Source: Sediminicultor sp035648055 | Lineage (GTDB): Bacteria > Atribacterota > Phoenicimicrobiia > Phoenicimicrobiales > Phoenicimicrobiaceae | DNA length: 55,665 bases | Direction of reading: 5' to 3' | Assembly: GCA_035648055.1 (NCBI GenBank) | Contig: DASRMF010000084.1 | Coordinates: forward strand, 1 to 55,665 | Shown here: in pieces, positions 1-9,025 of the stretch | How the letters are laid out: every line of letters starts with the position of its first letter | Numbering within the stretch: position 1 is the first letter of the stretch | Position numbers and translations under genes: made by a program | The notes under the pieces: model-generated | What the model saw: the letters and a program-made list of their open reading frames with translations, nothing else | What the model was told of the DNA's origin: nothing | Database searches by the model: none

Positions 1-677
1 GCAGCAGCAAGAGCAATAAAAAAGGATACATTAACTTGATTATAAGAAGGGAAATCTATATTTAATGCTTTAAGAATAGTATAGAGCCGAGGAAGACGAG
101 CAGCTTGGGCAATTTCACTGGTGTGAGGAATCATCTGTTGTACGCCAGCTGCTTTCATTGCTTCAGTTGCCGGTGCTTTAAACTTTAAGACAAGAAAGAA
201 GGTTAAAGAGGAAGCTATCCAGTTCATCATAATAGTAACAATAACTTCGTGTACCCCTCTTTTAGCCTTTAATAACCCGGGAATAGCTGCCCATAAAGCA
301 CCACCAGCGGCGGCGGCTAATATGCATAGTGGAATAAGAATGAAAGCAGGTAAATCAGTAAAGGTAAATCCAACCCAGGTAGCAAGGAAGGATCCGATAA
401 GCACCTGTCCTTCTCCACCTATATTAAATAGGCCACAACGGAAGGCAAAAGCAACTGCTAATCCGGTAAATATTAATGGGGTTGCTCTGAACAATACATT
501 GCCCCAACCATCTCTGTTACCAATAGCGTTGCTAAATAATGTCTTATAAACAAAAATCGGGTCTTCTCCGATTATAAGAATAACAATTGCGCCTACCAGT
601 AGGGCAAGTATTACGGCGATTAAAGGAGTTATTTTTTCTAAAAGGATGTAATAGTCAAATTTTTTAATACTTTTCAA
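1..677 (-). CDS. ABC transporter permease, nucleoside/BMP-type importer (partial)
   Basis: Inner-membrane permease of an ABC importer, cut off by the left window edge (about 225 residues visible). I translated it by hand. It starts at a TTG (677-675) preceded by a GGAGGAAG ribosome-binding site at 683-691, and reads MKSIKKFDYYILLEKITPLI followed by hydrophobic segments. Further in are FRATPLIFTGLAVAFAFRCG and FNIGGEGQ, which are typical of the RbsC/NupP-like branch that partners BMP-family binding proteins. It begins 19 bases after the ATPase gene and completes a binding protein - ATPase - permease operon. A second permease is usual in this family and may lie beyond the edge. The substrate is probably a nucleoside or similar, inferred from the family. 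Confidence 0.9.
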   Translation of the reverse strand, partial: MKSIKKFDYYILLEKITPLIAVILALLVGAIVILIIGEDPIFVYKTLFSNAIGNRDGWGNVLFRATPLIFTGLAVAFAFRCGLFNIGGEGQVLIGSFLATWVGFTFTDLPAFILIPLCILAAAAGGALWAAIPGLLKAKRGVHEVIVTIMMNWIASSLTFFLVLKFKAPATEAMKAAGVQQMIPHTSEIAQAARLPRLYTILKALNIDFPSYNQVNVSFFIALAA

Positions 678-696
678 ATTTATCTTCCTCCATAAA

Positions 697-2235
697 CTAC
701 TTGACCTCTGATAATATTTTATTTGTAGTAGAGCCAGTCATTAGTAAGCCTATTTCTTTTTCCTCTGTTTTCTTCGGATCTAAAACATCTACTATTTCGC
801 CTTCATATATAACAGCAATGCGGTCAGACAAAGATAAAATCTCATCTAAATCAGCCGAGATTAATAAAATTGCTTTTCCTTTATCTCTTTCCTTTAATAT
901 TTGGCTATGCACAAATTCAATAGAGCCTACATCTAATCCCCGAGTTGGTTGAGCAGCGACTAAAAGTCTTGGTTCTCCAAATAATTCCCGGGCAACAATA
1001 ACTTTTTGTTGATTTCCCCCGGATAAAGATTTTAATAAATTATAGCTATCGGAAGGGCGTATATCATATTCCTCGATTAATTTATCAGCATGACTATTAA
1101 TTTCAGAAATATTTAAGGATAAACCTTTATTAAAAGGCGGAAGATAATGGCTTCCTAAAATTAAATTTTCAGAAACCGTATAATCTGCAATAATTCCGCG
1201 CTGTCTCCTGTCTTCCGGGATATGAGCAATTTTTTGTTCTCTAATATTCCGAGGAGAATAATCGGTAATTTCTTTATCGTATAAAAATATTTTACCGCTT
1301 AAAGCCGGACGAAGTCCGGTAATAACTTCTACTAATTCAGTCTGTCCATTACCTTCAACTCCGGCGATTCCTAAAATTTCTCCTTCTCTAATTTCGAAAG
1401 AAACCTCTTTTAGTGCAGGTAATTTTTTGCTATTTAAAGCATTTAATTTGTTTACTTTTAACACTGTTTTTCCAAATTTATGTTCTTTCTTATCCACTTG
1501 CAATAAGACCTTACGACCAACCATCATATTGGCTATTTCCTCCTGGTTGGTATCTTTGGTATTTTTAACACCAACTACTTTACCATCTCTCATGACCGTT
1601 ATACGATCAGAAATAGCTTTGACTTCGTTTAATTTATGAGTGATAAAGATGATTGTCTTACCTTGCTTTTTTAAAGAATTAAGGATTCCAAATAACTCTT
1701 CGACTTCTTGCGGAGTTAACACAGCAGTTGGTTCATCCATAATTAAAATATCTGCTCCACGGTAAAGAACTTTTATAATTTCTACTCTTTGCTGGATGCC
1801 TACGGAAATATCTTCGATCTTTGCTTTGGAGTCGATTTTAAAACCCATACTTTTAGATAATTCTTCAACCCTCTTAGTTGCATCTTCCATATCTATGAAA
1901 ATATTATTTTTTATGGGTTCCATACCCAGTATAATATTTTCCGTAACAGTTAAAGGCGGTACTAACATAAAATGCTGATGAACCATACCAATCTTTAAAT
2001 TAATAGCTACATTAGGGTTAGTTATATTAACTTTTTCCCCATTTATAAAGATTTCACCAGAGTCAGCCTGGTATAATCCGTATAAAATACTCATTAATGT
2101 ACTTTTGCCAGCTCCGTTTTCTCCCACCAAAGCATGTATTTCTCCCTTGTAGACTGTAAAATTAACTTTATCATTGGCAACTACCAGAGGGAATCGTTTG
2201 GTTATGTTTTTCATCTCTAAGGCAATTTCAGGCAA
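697..2235 (-). CDS. ABC importer ATPase with two nucleotide-binding domains (NupO/BMP-type)
   Basis: A 512-residue double ATPase of the ribose/nucleoside importer family, acting at the inner face of the membrane. The first half has Walker A GENGAGKST (about 38-46), signature SVGIQQR and Walker B ILIMDEPTAVLTP. The second half has a degenerate P-loop, GVEGNGQTE, a good signature LSGGNQQKV, and AAQPTRGLD in place of a classical Walker B. This asymmetry is normal for the family. The start is TTG at 2235, nine bases after AAGGAGG; an internal ATG at residue 8 is the alternative. It lies between the binding-protein gene and the permease. The hairpin at 2276-2317 separates it from the binding-protein gene. 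Confidence 0.94.
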   Translation of the reverse strand: MPEIALEMKNITKRFPLVVANDKVNFTVYKGEIHALVGENGAGKSTLMSILYGLYQADSGEIFINGEKVNITNPNVAINLKIGMVHQHFMLVPPLTVTENIILGMEPIKNNIFIDMEDATKRVEELSKSMGFKIDSKAKIEDISVGIQQRVEIIKVLYRGADILIMDEPTAVLTPQEVEELFGILNSLKKQGKTIIFITHKLNEVKAISDRITVMRDGKVVGVKNTKDTNQEEIANMMVGRKVLLQVDKKEHKFGKTVLKVNKLNALNSKKLPALKEVSFEIREGEILGIAGVEGNGQTELVEVITGLRPALSGKIFLYDKEITDYSPRNIREQKIAHIPEDRRQRGIIADYTVSENLILGSHYLPPFNKGLSLNISEINSHADKLIEEYDIRPSDSYNLLKSLSGGNQQKVIVARELFGEPRLLVAAQPTRGLDVGSIEFVHSQILKERDKGKAILLISADLDEILSLSDRIAVIYEGEIVDVLDPKKTEEKEIGLLMTGSTTNKILSEVK

Positions 2236-2275
2236 TGAATAAATCCTCCTTCAGTAATTTACATCTGAATTCTTT

Positions 2276-2317
2276 ATATTTAGAGGCATTCATATAATAA
2301 TGAATGCCTCTAAATAT
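2276..2317 (-). promoter_or_regulatory. Intergenic hairpin between BMP gene and ATPase gene
   Basis: A perfect 18-bp inverted repeat with a 6-base loop: ATATTTAGAGGCATTCAT at 2276-2293 against its complement at 2300-2317. It lies just after the BMP binding-protein stop codon and before the ATPase start. No T-run follows it on the transcribed strand, so it is more likely an mRNA 3'-end stabiliser or processing/attenuation structure than a simple terminator. Such hairpins commonly let the binding protein be made in excess of the membrane subunits. Confidence 0.7.
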
Positions 2318-2330
2318 ATATTGAAATACA

Positions 2331-3383
2331 CTATTTAGTTACTTCGGTAGGAACAACAATTTCTCCGCTTATAATTTTAGGCTTTGCTTCTTCAACCTTA
2401 GCTATTATTTCTGCAGATACAAGGTCTTTATTGTACTTATCCATAGCATAACCAACTCCGCCATAGGTCTTATCTCCAATTGTAATGGTTCTATCCAAAC
2501 CAAATACTTCAATGCCACTCTTAAAAGTTCCTTCAACTACGCTTTTTATAGCAAGATATACTGAAACGTCAACTTGTTTTAACATACTGGTTAAACCAAA
2601 ATTTTCTCCGGTTCCCTCGATATATCCCATATAGTTCTGGTTGGAGTCAACTCCAATTACGTATCTTTTTCTTTCTTTAGCGGCTTCATATACTCCGGCA
2701 CCGGTTAATCCTGAAGCATGATAAATTACCCATGCTCCGTTATCGTATTGTGACAAAGCTAATTCTTTCCCTTTTACCGGGTCAGCAAAGGCTTGTCCGG
2801 TATCTCCGGCATAAGCAGAAAATACCTGGCACTCCGGGTATACATAATGGACGCCAGCTATATAGCCTGCTTCAAACCTATTAATCAATGCAATATCCAT
2901 ACCACCTACAAATCCAACCGCATCTTTACCATCTTCTTTAGCTTTTAAACCAGCAATCATACCTACTAGAAAAGAACCATCCTGTTCCATAAAGTTTAAT
3001 GATACTACGTTAGGTAAATCCGGGATATATCCGTCAACGGAAGCAAATTTTGTCTCAGGAAATTCAACTGCAACCGTCTTGATAGCATCATCAAATAAAA
3101 ATCCCACTCCTATTACCATGTCATAACCCAACATGGCAAGATTTCTCAAATTTACTTCTCTATCGGCATCTACCCCCGGTTCCAATTCGATACGTTTAAT
3201 TCCAAAATCAGCTGCCGCCCATGCTAAGCCCCGGGATGCTGAATCATTAAATGATTTATCTCCTTTTCCACCAATATCAAATACCAACCCAACCTTTAGT
3301 GGTTCTGCAGCAAAAACTGTCGAAGAAAGACATAAACTTAAGATTACTACTAATGCGACTACTAATAATAAATTCTTTTTCAT
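2331..3383 (-). CDS. BMP-family substrate-binding protein of ABC importer
   Basis: A 350-residue extracytoplasmic solute-binding protein of the basic membrane protein (BMP/PnrA/Med) family. An N-terminal signal peptide, MKKNLLLVVALVVILSLCLS, leads to a likely cleavage at VFA|AEP near residue 25. There is a Cys inside the hydrophobic core but no good lipobox, so lipid anchoring is uncertain. Family features include KVGLVFDIGGKGDKSFND at the start of the mature protein, then FVGGMD and HASGLTGAG. Family members bind purine nucleosides or related compounds; the substrate here is inferred. ATG start with AAAGGAG upstream. It heads the operon that continues with the ATPase and permease. Confidence 0.93.
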   Translation of the reverse strand: MKKNLLLVVALVVILSLCLSSTVFAAEPLKVGLVFDIGGKGDKSFNDSASRGLAWAAADFGIKRIELEPGVDADREVNLRNLAMLGYDMVIGVGFLFDDAIKTVAVEFPETKFASVDGYIPDLPNVVSLNFMEQDGSFLVGMIAGLKAKEDGKDAVGFVGGMDIALINRFEAGYIAGVHYVYPECQVFSAYAGDTGQAFADPVKGKELALSQYDNGAWVIYHASGLTGAGVYEAAKERKRYVIGVDSNQNYMGYIEGTGENFGLTSMLKQVDVSVYLAIKSVVEGTFKSGIEVFGLDRTITIGDKTYGGVGYAMDKYNKDLVSAEIIAKVEEAKPKIISGEIVVPTEVTK

Positions 3384-3480
3384 TTCTGAAATCTCCTTTC
3401 GTTTTTTAAAATACTTAAAATCACAAGTTTACTTTTATGCAGACAGAAAAATAATTCATCTACCACCCCCTCTTTTATTT

Positions 3481-3508
3481 AGTTGTTAGTGAATAGTGAA
3501 TAGTCATT
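3481..3508. repeat. ACT-heptad repeat array (four 7-mers)
   Basis: Read on the plus strand this is four consecutive 7-mers beginning with AGT (AGTTGTT, AGTGAAT twice, AGTCATT). On the minus strand they are the ACTATTC/ACTAACA type also found at 11265-11320. It lies in the ftsK-BMP gap (3384-3601), where I found no convincing promoter. Confidence 0.7.
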
Positions 3509-3601
3509 AATATTTAGTTAGTTAGTTCACTGGTTTGTTGGTTAATATAATAATACTACATCAGACGAGTTTTTTCCTGCTTAAAAATAAAAAAATATTT
3601 A

Positions 3602-5758
3602 TTATTTTTCATACTTATTTAAGTATTCTTCATTGGAAATCAATATCTTTCTTGGATTCCGACCATCATATGGCCCCACGATTCCCTTTTCTTCCATTAC
3701 ATCTATCAATCGAGCCGCCCGAGTGTAACCAATTCGGAGCTTCCTCTGTAATATTGATATTGAAGCTTGCTTACTATTAATAATAATAGAAACAGCGTCA
3801 TTAAATAATTCATCCTCTTCCTCTTCTTCTGTTTCTCGCGATAGACCTTTACTCTTTTTATATTCTAACACCTCTTGTTCATATTCGGTAGAAGGGGAAT
3901 GCTTCGTTAAATATGATACTACATTTCTAATTTCCTTTTCTACCACAAAAGCTCCCTGAGCCCTAATTGGCTTGGAGGCACCGACCGGAGAAAATAACAT
4001 ATCACCGTTTCCCAACAATTTTTCGGCACCATTCACATCTAATATAGTCCTTGAATCAACCTGAGTAGAAACTGCAAAAGCAATTCTGGAAGGGAAATTA
4101 ACCTTTATCGAACCGGTAATAATATCTACAGAAGGACGTTGAGTGGCTATTATTAAATGTATGCCGGTTGCTCTGGTCATCTGGGCTAATCTACATAATG
4201 ATTCCTCGGCTTTTACCGGAGAAGATAGCATTAAATCAGCTAATTCGTCGATTACTATTATAATATAGGGTAAAGGTTCAGTCTCATTATTCATATTTAT
4301 AACATATTCATTATAGCCGGCTAAATTCCTGACCCCTGCTTCTGCAAATATTTTAAATCTTTTTTCCATTTCAGATATTGACCAGTTTAACACTTTAATG
4401 GCTTGACTTGCATCGGTTACAATAGGTATTAATAAATGTGGAATGCCGTTGTAAACATTTAGCTCTACTCTTTTTGGGTCAATCATCAGAAATTTTACTT
4501 TTTCCGGACTTAACTTATAAAGAATACTCAATATTATATTATTAATACATACACTTTTCCCTGATCCGGTTGCCCCGGCAATTAATAAATGGGGAAGTTC
4601 GGTTAAATCTGCGATGATAGGTTTACCTCCGATATCTATTCCTAAAGCAATAGGTAATTTATATTTACCATTTTGAAATTCACTGCTTTGTAATACTTCT
4701 TTTAAATAAACATTTATTCTTTTACGGTTAGGGACTTCTATTCCCACAGCATTTTTGCCGGGGATTGGTGCTTCTATTCTGACTGAGGCTACCGCAAACG
4801 ATAAAGCGATATCATTGCTTAAATTAGTTATCTTAGATATTTTAACCCCCGGTGCAGGATGAATTTCATATCGGGTAACAGTTGGTCCGTGGATAACCCC
4901 AACGACTTTTGCATCTATTCCAAAATTAGTGAAGGTTTTTTCTAGTGTTTTTACATTTTCCTCAATATTTAATTTGATATCTGTCTTATCTTCAGCGTAC
5001 GAGTCAGATAGTAGTGACAGGGGTGGAACTTGATATATGTCTACCTTGGGTTCCTGATTGGATTCTTTATAATCTCTATCTAACATTTTCTCTTCTTCTA
5101 ATTTCTTTTCTTTTTTCCTTGTTCTTTTTATCTTAAATATTCTTTTAGGCATTTTATCTTCTTTGTATTCTTTATAATCGGGTTCCTCTTTGTGCCTTGA
5201 AATTTTAGATATTTTTGTCCTTATACTTTTAGAAATATTATAAATATTATTGAATGTTATCTTAATTTTATTTCCCAGGTTGCTAAATATATAAAAATAG
5301 GATACTTCAGTTATAAATAAGGCGGATATTAAGCTGAGAGATATCAGAACAAGATAAGCGCCTTTTATTCCAAAGTAAAGATATAAGGAATTGGCAAAAT
5401 TATAACCCAATAAACCCCCACCTGCCCCTTTTATCGACAATGAATAAGAATTATCAAGTAATAGTAATTTTAGGTGGATAAATATAAGCAATATAACAAA
5501 TAAAAAACTAATACCGAAGAGTTTATGATAAGGATTGGGTGGTTTATAATTAAAAAGAATTAAAATTCCCAATAATAATAACAAGATGGGGAAAATATAG
5601 GCACCGAGACCAATATTGCGAGTTGCTGTTTGAACAATAATTTTTCCGACTATCCCCATTCTGTCATTGAAAATAAAGGCGAAAACATATAACAAAGAAA
5701 ATGCAATAATTATTATACTTATAGTTTCATTTTTAGTGTTTTTTTTCTTTATTTTCAA
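3602..5758 (-). CDS. ftsK: DNA translocase FtsK/SpoIIIE
   Basis: A 718-residue membrane-anchored DNA pump that moves chromosome termini through the closing septum. The N-terminal ~155 residues hold about four transmembrane segments. A Lys/Glu-rich linker (about 175-240) follows, then the alpha and beta motor domains with Walker A GATGSGKS at 395-402, Walker B IIIVIDELADLM and the ATQRPSVDIITG segment. The C-terminal gamma winged helix (about 650-718, SISILQRKLRIGYTRAARL) recognises the directing sequences on DNA. The size and domain set match a complete short-linker FtsK. It starts 4 bases after uppP, so the two are probably co-transcribed. Confidence 0.97.
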   Translation of the reverse strand: MKIKKKNTKNETISIIIIAFSLLYVFAFIFNDRMGIVGKIIVQTATRNIGLGAYIFPILLLLLGILILFNYKPPNPYHKLFGISFLFVILLIFIHLKLLLLDNSYSLSIKGAGGGLLGYNFANSLYLYFGIKGAYLVLISLSLISALFITEVSYFYIFSNLGNKIKITFNNIYNISKSIRTKISKISRHKEEPDYKEYKEDKMPKRIFKIKRTRKKEKKLEEEKMLDRDYKESNQEPKVDIYQVPPLSLLSDSYAEDKTDIKLNIEENVKTLEKTFTNFGIDAKVVGVIHGPTVTRYEIHPAPGVKISKITNLSNDIALSFAVASVRIEAPIPGKNAVGIEVPNRKRINVYLKEVLQSSEFQNGKYKLPIALGIDIGGKPIIADLTELPHLLIAGATGSGKSVCINNIILSILYKLSPEKVKFLMIDPKRVELNVYNGIPHLLIPIVTDASQAIKVLNWSISEMEKRFKIFAEAGVRNLAGYNEYVINMNNETEPLPYIIIVIDELADLMLSSPVKAEESLCRLAQMTRATGIHLIIATQRPSVDIITGSIKVNFPSRIAFAVSTQVDSRTILDVNGAEKLLGNGDMLFSPVGASKPIRAQGAFVVEKEIRNVVSYLTKHSPSTEYEQEVLEYKKSKGLSRETEEEEEDELFNDAVSIIINSKQASISILQRKLRIGYTRAARLIDVMEEKGIVGPYDGRNPRKILISNEEYLNKYEK

Positions 5759-5762
5759 TTTA

Positions 5763-6590
5763 TCAAAATCCTCTCGATAAAGACATCCAAATTGTTAAAC
5801 CAGATACGATCCAAAGATAATATGAAAAAAAGTATATTTTTCGATTTTTTAATAGTCCTATAAATATTTTCATAGCCCCATAGCTTGATATAGCGGCTAC
5901 AAGCCCGGATAATATCATAATATTTAAATTTATATTTAAAGAAGATATCTCTCTAATTTTAAAAATTGAAGCACCTAAAATGATCGGTACAGATAGTATA
6001 AAGGAATATTTCGCCGCAAATTCTCGCTCTAAGTTTCTTGATAATCCGGCGATAACAGTCAAACCGGACCTCGATATCCCCGGAAAAATAGCGAGGGCCT
6101 GAGCTATCCCTATAATAATAGCATCTTTGTAAGTAATTTCCGAAATATTTTTACTACCTTTTGAATATTTTTTATTTCCAGCCCAAAGTAGAGCTCCTGT
6201 TATACTTAGCATAAAGGCAGATATTATAGGCTTGCTAAAAAGCATTTCAAAATAAGAGCTAAAAGCATATCCAATAATTGCTGCCGGTATGGTGCTGATC
6301 ACCAAGAACCAGGCAAGTTTTGATGATGAATTATTTTTAAAAATATTTAATATATTTTCTCCCCGAAATAGTTTATAAATACTGTCAAAAAAAGAAATTA
6401 TTAATTCTTTAATATCTTTTCTAAAGAGTACTATTACGGCCACAATTGTTCCAAAATGTAAAAGTGCTTCGAATGCCGCACCCGGTAAATTTAGTTTTAA
6501 GAAATATTTTGCTATTACCAAATGCCCGGAACTGCTTACCGGAAAAAATTCAGTTAACCCTTGTATCAGCCCTAATAATATTAATGACAT
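5763..6590 (-). CDS. uppP: Undecaprenyl-diphosphatase UppP (BacA)
   Basis: A 275-residue integral membrane enzyme that dephosphorylates undecaprenyl diphosphate to regenerate the lipid carrier for peptidoglycan synthesis. The active-site motifs are present: EFFPVSSSGHL near the N terminus, and PGISRSGLTVIAGL in the second half. Multiple hydrophobic segments run throughout. It lies 8 bases downstream of the Na/phosphate cotransporter gene and 4 bases upstream of ftsK, forming a tight cell-envelope/division cluster. Pairing with a phosphate transporter may be coincidental. Confidence 0.97.
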   Translation of the reverse strand: MSLILLGLIQGLTEFFPVSSSGHLVIAKYFLKLNLPGAAFEALLHFGTIVAVIVLFRKDIKELIISFFDSIYKLFRGENILNIFKNNSSSKLAWFLVISTIPAAIIGYAFSSYFEMLFSKPIISAFMLSITGALLWAGNKKYSKGSKNISEITYKDAIIIGIAQALAIFPGISRSGLTVIAGLSRNLEREFAAKYSFILSVPIILGASIFKIREISSLNINLNIMILSGLVAAISSYGAMKIFIGLLKNRKIYFFSYYLWIVSGLTIWMSLSRGF

Positions 6591-6598
6591 ACATTCCC

Positions 6599-8212
6599 CT
6601 AACCATTGGACAATTCGTCGATTACCATTAAACCAATGTTATTAGCGTGGTCTCCGACTCTTTCTAAATTACTTATTAAGTCTAAAAAGATAATGCCGGA
6701 TTCGGGATAACAAAGGCCTTGGTTCAGCCTATATATATGATTATCACGAAGTCCTTTTTCTATTTTATCAATTTCATCTTCTTTTAAAGCTACCTCTTGT
6801 GCTAACTTTATATCTCTATTTTTTAGTGCCGAAATTGATTTACTTAATGAAATTTGAACTTTAGAAAACATAAATTTTAGTTCATCTAAAGCTTTTTCAC
6901 TAAAAGGCAGCTTTTCATTTATCTTTTCCTCGGTAAGTTCAGCTAAATTTTCAGCATGGTCCCCTACTCTTTCTATGTCATTTACTATATTCATTAAATC
7001 TGTTAGTATCTTTGATTGTTTGGGGCTGAGAGACTGTTGAGATATTAATACTAAATATTTGGTAATTTCTTTTTCTAAAGTATTTACCACTCCTTCTTTT
7101 AAGTATACACTTTTTAAGATATTCAGGTCATTTTGAACAAAAGACATCATTACATCACTTAGCATGCTCTCAACCATTTCGCCCATTCTAACCAGTTCTT
7201 TAGTTGCCTGACTCAAAGCGAGAGATGGCGTATTTAGCATATCCTTGTTTAGGTAAACAGGGCCTCTCTTAAGGACAATTTCTTCACCTGGTAAAAGTTT
7301 AACTATAAATTTAACAAACAAAGAAAGAAATGGAAGTAATATTGCTGCGTTAATTATATTAAATAAAGTATGAGCATTGGCGATTTGCCTTGGGATACTT
7401 GATGAGGTCAATGTTACCATATAGGAGAATTTATTTATAAAAAATAGAAATAGAACAACTCCTCCGATATTAAAAAATAAATGAGAAAGAGCGACTCTTT
7501 TCCCGGTTATTGAACTCCCTATACTGGCAATCGCTGCAGTAAAACAAGTTCCTATATTGCTTCCAAGAACAAGGGGAATTGCTGCTTCTATGCCTATTAT
7601 ACCTTGAATAGACATGGCAATTACAATGGCGGTAGTAGCACTACTACTTTGAATTATAGCGGTAAAGATTGCAGCAACCGCAACGCCTAATAAAGGATTG
7701 TGAGAAATATTTACTAATAAATTTAAGAATGGAGCATAATTTCTTAGTGGACTCACGGCATGAGACATAGTGTATAAGCCTAAGAATAATATACCAAAAC
7801 CGAGTAAAATTTGTCCAAAATATTTATAACTTTTTCTTTTGGCTAAAAAATTAATGATAAAACCTATACCAATTGCCGGAAGAGCATATTGTTCTAAACG
7901 GAAAGATACGATCTGGGCGGTCACAGTAGTTCCTATATTTGCACCTGCTATTACACTTACGGCTTGCTTTAAACTTAATAATCCAGCGTTTACCAATCCG
8001 ATAGTGATAACACTTGTAGCACTACTACTTTGAATAATGGAAGTTAAAATAGCCCCGGTTGCAACGCCCATTACTGGCTTATTGGTTAATAGTTCCATGA
8101 TTTTTTGTATTCTATCACCGGTAACTTTTTGCAAGCCATCACTAAGCAACTGCATTCCGTATAAAAATAATCCCAGACCTCCCACCATGCCAAAGATTAG
8201 TTCAGTGGTCAT
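6599..8212 (-). CDS. Na+/phosphate cotransporter with C-terminal PhoU-like domain
   Basis: A 537-residue member of the NptA/PNaS family that imports inorganic phosphate with sodium. The membrane half contains the two family repeats, each with a QSSSAT signature (TSIIQSSSATSV and TAIIQSSSATTA). The C-terminal ~190 residues are helical and PhoU-like, with two related segments (NDIERVGDHAENLAEL and SNLERVGDHANNIGLM). Members of this fused type are common in Firmicutes. ATG start with GGAGG six bases upstream. It heads the nptA-uppP-ftsK run; upstream is a 300-base repeat-filled gap. Confidence 0.95.
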   Translation of the reverse strand: MTTELIFGMVGGLGLFLYGMQLLSDGLQKVTGDRIQKIMELLTNKPVMGVATGAILTSIIQSSSATSVITIGLVNAGLLSLKQAVSVIAGANIGTTVTAQIVSFRLEQYALPAIGIGFIINFLAKRKSYKYFGQILLGFGILFLGLYTMSHAVSPLRNYAPFLNLLVNISHNPLLGVAVAAIFTAIIQSSSATTAIVIAMSIQGIIGIEAAIPLVLGSNIGTCFTAAIASIGSSITGKRVALSHLFFNIGGVVLFLFFINKFSYMVTLTSSSIPRQIANAHTLFNIINAAILLPFLSLFVKFIVKLLPGEEIVLKRGPVYLNKDMLNTPSLALSQATKELVRMGEMVESMLSDVMMSFVQNDLNILKSVYLKEGVVNTLEKEITKYLVLISQQSLSPKQSKILTDLMNIVNDIERVGDHAENLAELTEEKINEKLPFSEKALDELKFMFSKVQISLSKSISALKNRDIKLAQEVALKEDEIDKIEKGLRDNHIYRLNQGLCYPESGIIFLDLISNLERVGDHANNIGLMVIDELSNG

Positions 8213-8515
8213 TAAATACCTCCGCCAAAGTTAGTCGTTAGTGAATATTGTTAGTATATAGTAAAGAAAAAACAGCGTAGAGCGTATTGTAGATACAGTA
8301 ATGAGTAATGAGTGATAAGTAATGAGATAAAATTTCCTAAATCCTAAAAACAGATTACTTATCACGTATTACTCATTACATCCAATGTTGATTAGTTGCC
8401 TGGTTAAGGAAATAATAGGAAAAAACTAGGAATTAGAATAAATTTTGTATTGCGTAAAGAGAAAAAAGACTCATACGCAATTATGCTGTACTTGTCTTTA
8501 CTTATTACTTATCAC
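8213..8515. other. Gene-free gap filled with repeats (Na/Pi cotransporter - dut)
   Basis: About 300 bases without a supported gene. It contains AGT/ACT heptads near 8231-8245, a tract AGTATATAGTAAAGAAAAAA near 8252-8271, an 84-bp inverted-repeat element (8296-8380), and an ACTTAT array running into the dut stop codon (8500-8520). No terminator or strong promoter is evident. Confidence 0.7.
8296..8380. repeat. Inverted-repeat element built of ACT heptads, copy 1
   Basis: Arms at 8298-8323 and 8354-8379 match in 24 of 26 positions as an inverted repeat, around a loop containing AAATTTCCTAAATCC. The arms consist of 7-mers of the AATGAGT/GATAAGT type. The loop and one arm align without gaps to 45717-45800, so this looks like a dispersed MITE-like element with no coding capacity. 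Confidence 0.65.
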
Positions 8516-8520
8516 TTATT
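8500..8520. repeat. ACTTAT heptads overlapping the dut stop codon
   Basis: Three consecutive 7-mers, ACTTATT, ACTTATC, ACTTATT. The dut stop codon (TAA on the minus strand, 8518-8516) lies inside the third unit. Confidence 0.65.
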
Positions 8521-8974
8521 TTACGCCGCTATGTCCGAAGCCACCCTCTCCTCTTTTGGTTTTATCCAGGGTCTCTACAATTTCAAAATTAGGAAAAAAG
8601 ATTTTTTGAATTACTAATTGAGCTATTCTGTCTCCTCTTCGTATAACAAATTCTTCTTCACCTAGATTAATTAATATTACTTTTACAATACCTCTGTAAT
8701 CCGAATCGATAGTACCCGGGGTATTTAAAACCGTAATACTGTGTTTAAGAGCTAGGCCGCTTCGGGGCCGTATTTGACCTTCATAACCTTCAGGAATCAT
8801 AATTTTGATCCCAGTGGAAATTAATTTTACCTTACCCGGTTTTAACACGGTATCTGCATCTTCTGCGCATAGCAAATCAACTCCGGAGGAGAATTTACTT
8901 GCGGAAATAGGCAAAGATAAATCCTCACATCCTTCTACTTTTGCTATTTTTATTTCTATTTTGCTATTTTTCAC
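8516..8974 (-). CDS. dut: dUTP pyrophosphatase
   Basis: A 152-residue trimeric dUTPase that hydrolyses dUTP to dUMP and keeps uracil out of DNA. All five family motifs can be seen: FSSGVDL, RPRSGLA, NTPGTIDSDYRG with the catalytic Asp, GDRIAQLV, and the C-terminal arm RGEGGFGHSG. The length is normal for the homotrimeric class. It begins 51 bases downstream of pnp, in the same orientation, an arrangement also seen in Clostridia. Its stop codon lies inside an ACT-heptad repeat, so the last residues may have been reshaped by repeat insertion. Confidence 0.97.
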   Translation of the reverse strand: MKNSKIEIKIAKVEGCEDLSLPISASKFSSGVDLLCAEDADTVLKPGKVKLISTGIKIMIPEGYEGQIRPRSGLALKHSITVLNTPGTIDSDYRGIVKVILINLGEEEFVIRRGDRIAQLVIQKIFFPNFEIVETLDKTKRGEGGFGHSGVK

Positions 8975-9025
8975 TACACTAAGTTCACTTTTTGTTTTAT
9001 TTGTTTCATCGCTTTCAAAAAAAAA

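Noticed and set aside
322..549. A 75-residue plus-strand frame near the window start.
   Set aside because: The minus strand here encodes a continuous ABC permease with clear family motifs and a ribosome-binding site.
3384..3601. Possible purine riboswitch upstream of the BMP-type nucleoside importer.
   Set aside because: No conserved purine-riboswitch core or pairing was found; the gap holds heptad repeats and AT-rich DNA.
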